NCBI GenBank assembly: GCA_037954325.1 | Contig: JBBMNZ010000001.1 | Coordinates: 29,395,758 to 29,459,757, forward strand | DNA from: Fistularia commersonii | Taxonomy: Eukaryota > Chordata > Actinopteri > Syngnathiformes > Fistulariidae | Reading direction: 5' to 3' | DNA length: 64,000 nucleotides | Shown: positions 25,085 through 37,330 of the stretch, piece by piece | Layout: the number at the start of each line of letters is the position of its first letter | Numbering within the stretch: the first letter of the stretch is position 1 | Program-made: the position numbers and the translations under genes | Notes under the pieces: generated by a model | What the model saw: the letters and a program-made list of their open reading frames with translations, nothing else | Database searches by the model: none | Told to the model about the DNA's origin: nothing

Positions 25085-25470
25085 CATAATGTGTCTTTTT
25101 TAATAAGCTCCATTAGCTGTGAGTCTGGAACTCGCGGCGGCGGCGAGCCCATGACGAGTCGCAGGCAGGCCAATTAGCCCAATCAAAAAGCCACCGTAGG
25201 ACGTAAGCCGCATAGCAGAGCTGCTGGCGGCGAGCGGACGGTGTTTCTTTATTGTCCGAGGCTCAGGACGGAGCGCCGCCTGGAAGAGCTCGGCGCTCCA
25301 ATGGCGGCGCAGTTGTTATCGCCGCCACCGCGACGCGGGGCCGCTGAGAAATAAAGCTCCCGCCGTCCAATCATAGACAAGTGAGTGTATTTCATTAAGC
25401 CAGATAATGGTGTGTGCATTTCATTACCATAGATAACTAGGAAAATTTAGATGAGGGATGAGGTGCTCAT
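25085..25470. promoter_or_regulatory. Candidate conserved noncoding element
   Basis: This block contains CTCCATTAGCTG, GGCCAATTAGCCCAATC, GTCCAATCATAGAC, TTTCATTAAGCCAGATAATGG and TTTCATTACCATAGATAAC. The high density of ATTA/TAAT cores and paired CCAAT-like sites in otherwise GC-rich unique DNA suggests a regulatory role. Appearance only. Confidence 0.33.
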
Positions 25471-25483
25471 AAGGCAGCGGTTG

Positions 25484-25497
25484 GTCGCTATGGTAAC
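25484..25497 (+). promoter_or_regulatory. RFX X-box-like motif
   Basis: GTCGCTATGGTAAC matches the X-box form GTNRCC-NN-RGYAAC at all but one position. It sits in gene-poor DNA about 18 kb from the inferred alms1 start, so a link to alms1 is speculative. Confidence 0.35.
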
Positions 25498-28201
25498 ACG
25501 GATCAAGGCAAACAAAAGAATCGGGGAGAAATGTTTGCCGGGGGAATGAAAGAAACGGGGGAAAGGAAAGAAGGAGGAACCGAGGCGCTAAACGGTCGCA
25601 GGCCGAGAGCTGGCGCGTTGTTTGTCCTCTTCTAAGAGACGCCGGGCGACGCCGTGACCCCCCCGCCTTTGTCCTCAAAAGTCCACTCGCCTCCCCCCGC
25701 CGGCGGATCCCCGGATAATCACGCCTCGGCGTAGCCATAGGCAAAATAATAACGTTAATCAACCAAATGCGGTAATCAACGTGAGGTAAGTAAACCTAGC
25801 CACGCGTCTCGCACGGCTCTGGTGAAAGTGGCGACCCCCACGGCGCCGCGCCTGTCAAAGCCGCTCCGCCACGCGTGTGAATTTCAAATGAAGACGCCTC
25901 CGACAATAACCCGAATCAACCCCAAACCGTGACCTTGACCTTGGGAGGCGGCTCTCATTCATCCTATTTCAGCTGCCAGAGAAGCCGGATGGGTCGTATT
26001 CCCGAGGATGACGGCGAGGAGACGGGAAGCCAGATCTTCTCTGTCAGCGTCGACAGGAAGCCTCGCTGCACAGATAGCGGCCCGTCATTGTTTTTACGCC
26101 GTAAACTGGGCCTGGAAAAGTCAGCTTCGCAGTGAGCGACCGCTCCATGGAGCACGCTTTCCGTTTCAAAGTCAAATACGCCCGCTTGTTTTCCGCCTCA
26201 GACAAATTTTTCACCACAAAATTTTGAAAGATCCGACAACATTCTTCTGCGTACGACGCCAGCCGGCGCCCGTTGATATTCGGTCGAATGTAGGTTTGGA
26301 CGTGGAGTTCAGGGCATCTGACGCCGATCGTTGTTGATTCTTGCGATCTATCAAATGTCTCTCAAACGTCCGCTCAGTATTACATTTCACACTTCTTGCT
26401 ATTTGTTTTGTTTAAATCCCAATATTGGATTGTGAGTTCCATCTACTTTGTGTTTGTCTGAAATCCATGCTGCCGCAGAGGCTCTGCTGTTAAATGCAGT
26501 TCTACAATAAAAACGTCAACACGCCTCCCGAGAGTCATTAAAAATGAGTCATATCATTACTTTAGACAGTTTGTGTGAACAACAGTTATAAACTCAATAA
26601 AGAAGACGAGTTGATGTATCGCTACCTTAAATACATAACGTAAGATGCTCCTCTATTTGATTCAACCGTAGCGTTTTAGTCGGAGTCGCGCCGGGGTGAC
26701 GATACAATGCCTGTTTCATGAGCAATAGCTGTTGTTGTTGTTCGCTGCCGCTGCCGCTGCCGCTGCCACGCGAGCCTGCAGTACGACTCACTGCTCCTGC
26801 TCCGTGGAAGGTAAGAAATACAACTGAATTTATTGCACCCCAAACCACACCCACAAAATTCCCGGCAACCCCAAAATCACACAGAGAACAAGCGTTGACA
26901 TAAAGCCTGACATCAGCGACTCGCTACAACGTTGTTGTATTTTCATCAATAGCGGATCCGTTTGTTTTCCACAGACTCGCTATGGACTCCGAAGCCAGTT
27001 TGCTTCACCCTTGTATCTCCATGTGTGCAACTGCTAACGTGAAAAATGCCTTCTATATTTGGACAGAGTAAAACACATGAAGCAGCAAATGATCACAGCA
27101 TCCCGTGATGGCAGCTGAAAGGATGAAGAAGAAATATATCCTGTTTTTTACTTCACTCCTTCTTTGATACGTTAACATATGCATTGTTATTTGTTTTTCA
27201 TTTTCTCCTTTCCTGGCGTTGGTGAAAAGGTTGTGCCAGATGACACTGAAAGCATGAAATAATTCCACATTATGTGAAAGCAGATAGGAGGGCATATGGA
27301 GCGCCGCGTTTAAGTGTAACCGGCACTTCAACAGGAATGTAGCGCTGCTGTCACATCTTTCATCTCCATGAGAGTCGGCTTTTAGAACATGCGTGTGTTC
27401 TGGGAACGGCTTTACCGCACACGCGTGGTGTGCTCCCGGACTGCAAGTCCCGGCATCGTCGAGTAAGAGCTTTGTTCATTAACATTTTATTCTTCCTTTA
27501 AAAATGGATGCATTTCCTATTATTTCATGTTTTCCCCGTGAATGGAAGACCGGGAACATTGAATGAGACCGAATGAACAAGAAATAGATTTCTGGGGAGG
27601 CGGAGAACACAACAAAAACCATAAAGCGTGGGCTGTTGTGAGTCTCGGTTCGGGAAAAAGAGAAAAAAACATCACGTCAGAGCATTTTGAATAAATGAGC
27701 TACGCTATAAATGTATCCGGCTGACCGTTGAACATTCGAAGACACGTGGGAGAGCACCGGTCACCGGAGTATGAAGTGTCGTCTAAACACCGGAAAACTC
27801 TGGTTTGTAGTTTGCATTACGAACAAAACATCAGGCAAACCGTTCCTCTCGGAGACTATTTACTTCATCCCGACCTTCATCCTTATCTCTGCCAGGATTC
27901 CAAGACGCTCACCATTTGTGTTTAGGGAACTTGCTTTTTGTTCCCACGACGTAAAGGGTTTGCTCAGTCATTAGTCATTAGTCCCATCCAGATCCCCGAC
28001 CTTAACCAAGTCATGCTGGACCGTTCGACCTCGAGACCAGTTCAACCAGGTTTTAAAAAGAAAAACATTTTATTACAAGCAAAATAATTGCAAGAACTTC
28101 AGGTCATTTCATACAAACAAGGTCATTTCTACCTGTAATTTTTCATTTTTCCTCTATTGTTTTGATCATTCTTTGCTGGTCGTCCCGTCCCCCACTAGCA
28201 C

Positions 28202-28205
28202 CACA

Positions 28206-28285
<80 letters not shown>

Positions 28286-28355
28286 CACACACACAGAGCA
28301 GGTTGAGTCCAGCCTGTGACAGTCAGGCATGATAATGATGTGGATTCCCCTGGTG

Positions 28356-28398
<43 letters not shown>
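28202..28398. repeat. Facing (CA)n and (TG)n microsatellites
   Basis: About 94 bp of CA repeats at 28202-28295 is followed, after about 61 bp of unique sequence, by 42 bp of TG repeats at 28357-28398. The two arrays are mutually complementary and could pair into a long imperfect hairpin. Confidence 0.95.
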
Positions 28399-28399
<1 letters not shown>

Positions 28400-29726
28400 A
28401 ACCAGACCCCGGTCTTGGCCCACAGTAACAAGATCATCCTGTTTGGGCTTCTCGCAGGGTGGCCCATCTGGCCGGCACCCAAGCGTCAGCGCCGCCACCA
28501 GCTCCTTGCAGGGACCCATCTGTGCTCCTGCGAGGTATCGACCGATCCGCCGCTCGGCCGTGTGGACACGTGGGTCCGCCGCTCTGTGTGTGTCCCGCTA
28601 ACGGGGTAGCGCCGCGGCTAATAGCGCCAAGTGAGCGAGGGATTATTCTAACCTGCCTGCGGTCGGCGGACGACGGTCTGTAGTCACCAAAGACTTTGTG
28701 TCCCTTTCTTATTTCTTCGATGTATTTTTGTCAACGGCGCAAAAAGTCCCCGAGATGTTCGACCCTGAAAGTTGTATCGTTTCTTTCTCTTTTTACCTTT
28801 CATACTTTTTGATCGGGTTTGTTTATGTTTCAGGCGACGACTTATCCGAGGCGTAAGCGAAAACACCGCGTGGCATTCCAGAGCCATGCCGTCATAACCT
28901 CGATAAAAAGCTTCTCGATCGTAGGACGAGCAGATGTAGAAGAAACGGAATGCACGTGTGCATGTGTGTATGTTCAGAATATCACGGCCAGCTTTGTTTT
29001 CAACAAACAGGTACGTACATAGAGATCAGACACAGGTCAAGAAACCATCACTTGCTATTATACTGTGATCACTCCCACAGGGAATTATTCTATTGACTAT
29101 TGAATTTATTTGACAAATATGTGTGGACTGTATTTTTTTCAGCCACGTGACATATTTTTACTTGAAAGTTCCGTCTGCATTATGAAATATTTGCATTGCA
29201 AGTCAAGAGGATTCGATCCAAAGTCAGGTTGTGACAGAGGGATGCTTCCTGTGAGGCTCTTCATGGAGGCCCTTTGTTTCATATTTTTTCATATCTATTC
29301 AAGATTACACCTTTGGGTTTGCTTGTGTGTGATTTTAAGTCCTGAACCAGTGGGTTACAACGTGAGCCGGTCCACAACATTGGACTCTGGGAGACTCTCA
29401 GGGCCGAGACGTCGCACAGCTTCAGCCGGCGAGACCTTTGTGTCCATCTGTGCGTCGTCCCTTTCAACTAAAGTCAACGAAGCCAAAAAGAGCGAGCGAG
29501 GCTTCAGCAAGTTCACCCTGAAGCCATGGGTCTCACGTCCGAACGACTTTTTTACTTAAAGCGAAGCCGGTGCTAAAAAGTGAATGCTTTCTATGGTTTG
29601 AATTGACGTTATTGTCTGCGTAGACATTTTCGTGGCTTTCGTAACTTCGTTTTCTGTCTTTTCTTTTCAGCCGCAAGCCTTGTGTCGAGTGTCACATTTG
29701 AACTTGTTTTCAAAAACTCTTTTCAA
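28399..29726. other. Intergenic
   Basis: No gene or repeat recognised. A frame at 29110-29559 (149 codons, plus) is not family-like. Confidence 0.45.
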
Positions 29727-30022
29727 ACCGAGAATGTAATAAAGAGTTACGACTACGATTGTACGGTTGTATTTTCCACTAAAACAGCTTGACCAAGCTG
29801 CGAGGCGTCACCAAAACTACTCGCCAATGTTTTTTGTAAGGAAATCAGTAATCCACCTGCCAGTTCTGTTCCGCTGAATCCATCACAGCAATAATTACAT
29901 TTTTATAAATGAACTTTACGAAATAGAAATTGAAATGAAAGAAATAATATCTAAAGTATTTGGCCGGGGTTTTAAAAGGTGTTTAACGAGAAGTGGCTTC
30001 TAATAAAATGGTAAAAAAAGGA
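29727..30022 (+). repeat. Diverged duplicated block, copy 1
   Basis: Shares long stretches with 31282-31375 plus 31637-31810, for example CAGCTTGACCAAGCTGCGAG, CAGCAATAATTAC and GAAAGAAATAATAT. The copies are clearly diverged. No protein is encoded. Confidence 0.75.
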
Positions 30023-31281
30023 ATATGATCAAACATGATCTTAAAACACATCTTGATTGCATTGACCGCATATAAATGTTCATAGTTTTCACGGTTTCCT
30101 TTCCTTCCTTTCCTCCTCGGCCGTAAACCTGGCGTCCAGTCACAGTCACATCTGAGCAGCAGTTTGTTTCTGGCGAGCGAGGCGACGTCTCAAAGCCTCT
30201 GGAGTTCCGGGACATTCTCGACACGTACAGTGCATTTGCAACATTTTAAGCCTCTAAAGGAACGACTTGAAAATACTCAGGATTCCTTCAGCGGACGTGG
30301 ATGGAATAAGCATTTTTCACACGACCAACTTTGGGAGAAAATCAAGTCGCTCGATTGACATATCGGATTTTTGATTTGCCAATCAAGACCGAAGTCATCA
30401 ATTGCGCCTCGGGTCCGAGTCCCGTGACCCGAGTCCCGAGTCCGGCTGGTCGGGGGTCCCCTCGAGACCGGATCCGGGGCTCCGTGGATAAAGTCTCACC
30501 GCGCTTTCTTTTTACGAGTCGCGATGCTTTGACTTCAAACGATGAAGTTCAGTCCGAGTTGAAGAGTGTTTACTAAACATTGGTTCTGAAGCCGACCGGA
30601 GCGCACGTCTGTGAGAGCGCAGGAAGATATAGAGGGCTCTTACCTCGCACGCACACATCCAGCCCTCGACGGTACAAAGCCACCAGCCATTAACTCAATC
30701 CCGTGCTTATACGGGAGGCTTGGGTGGCCTCGGCGACGGCTAAATCCCTGGCGCGCTAGTGTTAGCATTATGTTACGACCATAAAGTTGATGCGCATATC
30801 GGCGGTGTTGTCGGGCCAGGTTTAAAAACTCCGAGTTGACTTCAAACGCCGGCGGCGGGCTCGCCTGGCTGCACACTTTAAAAGCTCCACATGGCGTGCG
30901 GGACAATGGTGGCTCTTGAAAGCGTCGTGGTAATCAGGGCCAACGGAATTTTCCCTGCATCATTAAAAAGGGATTGGTCTGCTCGCCGCGTTCATGGGAA
31001 GTGTCGTTAGTTAACCCAACAAAGGTGCTGGAGGCCGCGGACCCCCGGAGATGAAGGGCATCGCGGGAGCTCCACCAATTCACCTCTAATCCTCCGGGGC
31101 CCTTTGTGCCCGTGGACGCTAAAACCCCACCACTTCCACTCTAATCTCCGCGGATTTGGCCGAGCTGAGCGAGCGTCTGATCCACGGGCCCACAAGGTCC
31201 CGGATCCTTCTCGCCCGTTCTGGACCAGGAGATTTCAGTTTCGGCCACCGTCTGTCCGAGAAACGTATCGCGAAAAAATAA
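30023..31281. other. Intergenic
   Basis: A CpG-rich patch lies around 30400-31200. A donor-like GGTAAGAG on the minus strand near 30640 has no convincing exon. Nothing else is recognised. Confidence 0.4.
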
Positions 31282-31810
31282 CTTTGAGGCTTTTAATAAA
31301 AAGTAACGGCTACTGTTGTACCGTTGTCTTTTCCCGCTGAAATAGCTTGACCGAGCTGCAAGGCATTACATGAGAGATGAGAACAACTTTATTTATCCCG
31401 AAGGAAATTGTTGTGCCAGAGTTTCAACCAAAAACATAACAATAATAGATAATAGTAGGAAGGAGGGAGAATAAGAAATACAATGAAATATAAATTGTCA
31501 AGGTTAAGGCTATCAAGTGTTTTAAGGTCTTAAGTGCAAAGATTTGAAGATTCCCTGCGGCTGAAGGAAGAGGAATTACATGATACATGGCATGACATAC
31601 GTGACAATTACTCCGAAGTACCCCGATGTTTAGCAACTAAATCAGTAATCTGTGTGCCGGTTCTTTTCTCACCGAATCCATCGCAGCAATAATTACGTTT
31701 TTAAATAGCAACTTGAAGAAATTGAAATAAAAGAAATAATATCGACACTATTTGGCAGGGATTCTAAAAGGTTTTTAACGAGAAGCAGATCTTAATAAAA
31801 TGGTAACAAA
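31282..31810 (+). repeat. Diverged duplicated block, copy 2, split by a 260-bp insertion
   Basis: The homologous parts are 31282-31375 and 31637-31810. Between them lies a 31376-31636 segment starting with an ACTTTATTTATCCCGAAGGA tail-like motif of the dispersed fish repeat family seen elsewhere in the window, consistent with an insertion after the duplication. Confidence 0.65.
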
Positions 31811-32343
31811 TGGACACAAAACAGATCTTAAACTATATGGATAGTTTTTCTGCAGGCTCCCTTCCTCTGCAGACATCCATCCACATTCTTTCCAGCCGCG
31901 CCGCTTCCACACGTCAGGAGAATATTGTTCTCATGTGCATGAATAGATTAATAGCGGGTTGGCGAGCAGCGGGGGTGGAGCCGTGGGGTCGGTAATGGCG
32001 CCCCGCATTCAGGAGAGCTCACGGACGTGACAAAGCACTTGACAGGCCGAAAGACGGCCCCTAATTTGGAGTTGACCTCGGCTTGTTCGGCGCCGCCCGT
32101 TTCGGACGATCGCGGCGACACGTGTCTGTAGGAGTTGTCGTGGGGGGGGCAGAGCGCGCACGGCTATACGTGCGTTTCTGTTTGCGTGTGCAGATGGACC
32201 GACCGTTACAGACGTACTTCAGTATTCCCGGGAGAGAGGGCAGAGGTCAGAGGTCAAAGTCCCAGCTGACACCCCACCCTGCTCCGTGTCTGGGGACGCT
32301 GCTCTGCGCCAACACATTATGCACTTTATGCAATTAATGCTGC

Positions 32344-32386
32344 GTGTCTGTGTGTGTGTGTGTGTGTGTCTGTGTGTGTGTGTGTG
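32344..32386. repeat. (TG)n microsatellite
   Basis: About 21 TG units with one TC interruption. A short CA run faces it at 32457-32474. Confidence 0.9.
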
Positions 32387-32469
32387 CATGGCAGGGGGTG
32401 TGGTGTGTGCCAGGCCGTTGTGACTTGAGCAGTGTATTGGTACAGCTGCCACGTGCCACACACACACAC

Positions 32470-32640
32470 ACACATAATCCACAGAGGCCTTTTAATTAAG
32501 GATTTTGTTAATTTTCCATTCAAAGTGACAGTGATGAATGGGGGAGTCGAGGCAACCCGTGGCACTATTGGAGGTTTGGCAGCCAGAGCTGCCTCGGGGT
32601 GTGATCATGGCGCTCTCAAACGGTATTTACGCATGAAGGT
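32470..32640. promoter_or_regulatory. Candidate conserved noncoding element
   Basis: CCTTTTAATTAAGGATTTTG (a palindromic TTAATTAA core), TTGTTAATTTTCC, ATTCAAAGTGACAGTGATGA and CAGCCAGAGCTG occur close together in unique DNA. Appearance only. Confidence 0.33.
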
Positions 32641-33309
32641 TTTTTTTTAACCCCCTTTCCTCCAACTGGATGTCGCGCTCGCTCGGCAGCGGCTTGTGCG
32701 AAGCCAAGATAGGCTGAGGAAGTAAACAGGGCAGGACAAAGACCTCACAGTCAGAACAATGCCAGATCTGTTACTTGTGCTCGGCTGTGGCCGAAGGAAG
32801 GTTTTCTTGTTATCTTGGTCGGTTCCAGGTGCGAGCTTATCATGCGTCCCTTCTAAGAGGAAACAATCTTTCTCGCTAAAGCGCCCCGTTGGAATCGCCG
32901 CACTAAGGAAACCTAGTTAATCAGCGTCGGTCAGCGGAAATTTCCAACCGCGTGGTTCCCGCAACCCATCACCTACCGCAACCTAGAAAACCACAATTTC
33001 AGAACTTAATTTTTCCTGTGATTATTAAAAATCATGTTGTTGCTAAACGACCGAGATGGATTTACCCTTAATTCTTTTTTCTTTTTTTCCAACATGTATC
33101 AGCGATGGACATAAATAGAGAAAGGTTATTTATGTCTAAAGGTTATATAGAAAATGATATATTTCCGAAATCCTTCTTGAGCTTTTTTTCAAATGCCGGC
33201 CCTCGTGTGCGTCAAAATCAGCCGTCTAGCTTACTCGGTACATGAATAATTTATTCGTCCGAGTAAAATTAACACATTGGCACGAGACAAACTAGACAAA
33301 GTATTGTTG

Positions 33310-33480
33310 GTGGTAGATGTGTGAATCCCTCCCAGAGGCTGCAGGCGAGTCACTCCTGACTGTGAAACAAAAAGGTCAAGGCTTATTGCCACATGGCTTG
33401 TTGCCACCTAATTGGCATTTAATCTCAATTTTAACACATAATTAAATCATTCATTATCTGTTCATAACTTCTGTTAACCA
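33310..33480. promoter_or_regulatory. Candidate conserved noncoding element
   Basis: Unique block with AAAAGGTCAAGGCTTATTGC (nuclear-receptor-like AGGTCAAGG), two TTGCCAC repeats, CACCTAATTGGCATTTAATC and ACATAATTAAATCATTC. It has no coding frame. Appearance only. Confidence 0.35.
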
Positions 33481-34779
33481 GTTATTCATAGTTCTTTGCA
33501 AACTACGTATTAGCCCGGGGAAATCGTACACACGCTTCTGTCAGCACGTTAGCGCCTCTTCGACTTTGACCACCGATACCCATCATTTTTGCCTTGACAA
33601 GTAAGCAAGAGTGAGTGAGATGTGTCTTGTTTTTACCACATGAATCTGAGTGGCGGCAATTAAAAACACACTTCATAGATGAATACAATTCAATTCAATT
33701 GTATTCTATTAACAAAAAAAACAAACAAACAAAACAAAACAGTTAGCCATGGAAAATAAAATAATAGTGGTCATTATGTTTCTGTTTGTTATCTGAAGAA
33801 GTTTTACAAATGATTTTTACAGCCGAATATAAAAAATGAAATCAAAAGTTGCCCAAAGCACAAGACGAGATGATTTGATTCCACTGAAAGAATCAGCGAA
33901 CGCTCTTCTGTTTGTCACCCCTTGTTTTCAAAGAAAACCAGTTTGTGACAAATGACTTGATACGGTTGGCTTTGTGCTGCGGGACTATCTTAAGCACAAG
34001 ATTATCCAAAAAGCGAAGCAATCAACAGAAGGACGGTCATTGTAGTTTTAAAAAGGAGGTGACCGAGTGCTTGATTTTAAAAAAACACTCGAAGTGCCTG
34101 AAGAATATCAGGCCAGGGTCATTTTACTCTCATGCATCCTTTTTCTGTGTTTCTTCTCTTGACTGACACTCACATTGTTTTGCTGAAGCCGTCGACGCCC
34201 CGCGCTCTTCTTTTTGTTAATCAGCGGCACGAAATACACTTTCAATGACCTTCTTTGGAGTTTCTAAAAAATTGAATAAATGTAAATTGTTATGTGACCA
34301 GTTGAATTACTGAAACGCTTTTAAGTGGAATAAAGACGAATGATGAAAAACTAAAAGTCAAATTAAAGCCATGCTGATAGAATTCGATTTTTGAAGTTAA
34401 TTTAAAACCCAGTTGCACAAGCAGCCGGATTACATGTATGAATATATAAGGAATAGTTCTTTGGTTTTTTTTTGCTAATCAGATCAGCTTACTTGCCACA
34501 GTATGTATATTTATTGTGTTCTACTCATGAGAATAAAGTAATGCAATAATTCCAACAAAAAAAAAAAAAACTTCACATTCAGCAACAAATTAATACAAGA
34601 AAAAAAAGGAAGCAAAAATCTCCATAAACTAGTTCACAGTTACACTGCTAAATTAGAGTTGGATAAGAAAATGATCGAGAATGAACTCATTTATATCTAT
34701 AATGTCAGAAGAGAAATACTCAGATGAAGGGAGTTTAGGGAAGTTTAAGGAAGTAAAACGTCTGTCCGTTAATATTACC

Positions 34780-35070
34780 CGGTGATTTTCTTCTGCAGGA
34801 CTCTGGCTCACCTCACGCCGCAGGTTTATGATTTGTGTTATGCACTTTATGGGAGCGTCGGCCAACGGCAAAGCCAAATATAGGCTGGCGCGCTTCGGTG
34901 CGATCTTAAATATTTCCCAACTTAATGACGACGGTCTTTTTCTCCCGCTTTCCTCCCTTTGATCTATTTATTTCTCTTCTCCTCTGAAGTTTTCTTTTAT
35001 TAAATTTGCGATGATTCATTGCAGCTCTGCAACAGCAACAGTGCTGTGCTTTATTCCCTTTATTGACTCT
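34780..35070. promoter_or_regulatory. Candidate conserved noncoding element
   Basis: GGTTTATGATTTGTG and GCACTTTATGGGAGC (caudal/posterior-Hox-like TTTATG cores), AAATATAGGCTGG and AATTTGCGATGATTCATTGC lie within 300 bp of unique sequence. Appearance only. Confidence 0.25.
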
Positions 35071-36401
35071 TTGTATTCCCTCATACTTGGTCAAAACACG
35101 TTATTTTATTGTCCTTAAAATGTTCGCTACCTTGCGCGCGGCACATTTTCTCTTTTGAATTGCCCCGGCTCCCCGTTTATTGCCAATAAATCATTCGGTA
35201 AGATCGGTGGCCGCCCGTTCTCAATGATGGGACTCTGAATTGAAGCCCCTGAAATGTGAAAAAAAGAGTGTATATTTGTATTCGCTATGAATAAGCTCTT
35301 TGTTGCTGCCAAACATGTTTTGCATTAAGAGCTCCGCAGCCCCCCCCCCCCCGAAGGAGCGCCGCCACATGTCATATTGGCCCCCCTTGCACTTTATCTA
35401 TTGTGATATGGCAGCCATTCATCTTTTAAATGCTCTCTCATGATTCTCTTTGTGCACACAGAGCCGGAGGTGACCTTGAAAATGGACCATGTGGTGTATA
35501 TTCTGATGATAATTTATTCCCACGTACAAGAAACTGTATCACCAGCGTGACTTTCTTGGCGCTTCGTTGCTGCCGATGCTCACTGGAAAACTTTTTTATT
35601 GCCACGAGTGGATTCTGCTTTCAAAAGAAACCATTTCAGGAGCCACACATGCAAATTTTCTTTGACCTTTTTTTTTCGGTTTACAAGATGTCAGCTTGAT
35701 TTACAGAAAGCCCTTCTCCCATTTTAATCCTTTTATGACAGCAAATGAATCGGCGTCAATGAACACAAACCTAAAATATGTGCATCATGAAAAAAAAGAG
35801 ACCTGGAACATAAAGATTACAGATTTCCTCGACGGTGCGTTCGGCAGATTTTCCAGCGACTGGCGGTAACGGCTTTGTGAACCTCCGAGTCCCGAGCTGC
35901 AACATCCTTCCTGGATTGTGTTGAAATGGACAGAGATCGAGCTCTGCCACTGAGACGAATACCTTCGATTCAAGAAATTCCCTGAAAATGATAAAACATG
36001 AGCCGTACTTTTCCCCCAAACTGTGCAAGTCATAATTTAAATCTGCTGAGTTTTCTCAACCATATTTATACCCTAATAAAAGGGTAAGGTCTTAACATGG
36101 AACGGACGGGGACGCCATATTTGCACCGTCGATAGACGACCGGGTGCTTTCTTTCAAACTTCCATGTTCTTATAGGCAAAAACATGTGTCGCTCTGAGCT
36201 TCCGATCAGCAAATGAAACAACAAATAACCCAGACTGGTTCTTCTTCTGGTTGGTCAAATGGGTTCGGCGCGCCCATTTTGAATTGTGAAAATGACTTTT
36301 GCCCTTCATTTCTCTGGAGTGTGTGACAGAAATAGTAAGATGGTCATTGTCCCAGCAGGTCCGTTGTCAAGCTCTTTTCTTATGACATCTTTACCGAGTG
36401 T

Positions 36402-36443
36402 CACACACACACACACACACACACAGACACACACACACACACA
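36402..36443. repeat. (CA)n microsatellite
   Basis: CA repeat with one GACA interruption. Confidence 0.95.
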
Positions 36444-36464
36444 TCCAAAGACAGTGCATCCTCT

Positions 36465-36725
36465 GTTTTAATGCATATTAATGAAGCTAAAGGGCCTGCT
36501 GTAGAGGGGAGACAATGGGGAGCACAAAGCTCTGGACTCCAGGGGGAAGACCATCAGGTGCGGGGGGGCTTCGCTCCCCATGTGGATCTGCTCACCACAG
36601 ATCCATCAGCTCAGGAGTCGACCTGTTCCAGTGCTCGTAATGACAACGTCTCCGCCCGTGCCTGTCAAAAGGTCATTTCTGCCGTACTCTTTCTGCGTCT
36701 GAGGGATCCGTCAGTCAGACAACAT
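36465..36725. promoter_or_regulatory. Candidate conserved noncoding element with an octamer-like core
   Basis: ATGCATATTAATGAAGC (POU/octamer-like) is followed by unique sequence including GAGACAATGGGGAGC, CACAAAGCTC (SOX/TCF-like) and CTCGTAATGAC. The block abuts the CA microsatellite. Appearance only. Confidence 0.3.
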
Positions 36726-37258
36726 AAATACTGATACCTTCCGGCTGAAATGTCTGTCATTCCGTTTCAGTACAAATCCTAAAAATCACGGGAGTGGTTT
36801 TATTTGACATTTATCTTAAACGTTTTGCTAAAAGACGAGTCCGATAGAATCATTTGAGCTGTTTTTCATAAACATTTGGTTCTTCAGAGTTTAATCACTC
36901 GATTTGTTTAACTTATTAGATCTTTTCTTAAAGACTTAAAGGTATTTTTGTAATTTCGAGATATTCTTTCAGGCAATGCCTCGATGATATTCTGGTGGTC
37001 CTTTAAAAGAAAATGGTCACAATTGTGGGGCATTTCTTGATTCTTTTTGGATTTGGATTGTTTTTGGCTGAATTTTAAAGCGGCCAGGTTCTGCGTGACA
37101 TTCTACCACATGGGTGCTGGTTCTCAAACTATTTGTGGTCATCACTCCTGGTAACCCGCTTCAATCGACCAAACCCGTCATTTGTCATTGACACTTATGA
37201 TTTAAGAAGGCTGGAGACGACAGGAGACGCGACCTGTTAAAGCAGTCACACCGGACAA

Positions 37259-37330
37259 CTGCAACTGCAAGCACAAGTAGAAATACAGGTGCGAGTAGAA
37301 GTACAAGTATAGATACAAGTACAGGTGCAA
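37259..37330 (+). repeat. Degenerate hexamer tandem repeat
   Basis: About twelve variants of (A/G)TACAAGT/AGTACAGG-type hexamers. The minus strand reads an alternating LYLY peptide, an artefact. Confidence 0.8.

Larger units (their letters stand above)
21671..28201. other. Intergenic, gene-poor
   Basis: Contains a GA-rich/CpG-rich stretch at 21880-22600 with short GGGTTCGGACGT-type tandem repeats at 22315-22382. It also holds CA repeats (22919-22956, 24916-25000), a GCCGCT run at 26745-26765 and several candidate regulatory blocks listed separately. No gene is recognised. Confidence 0.45.
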
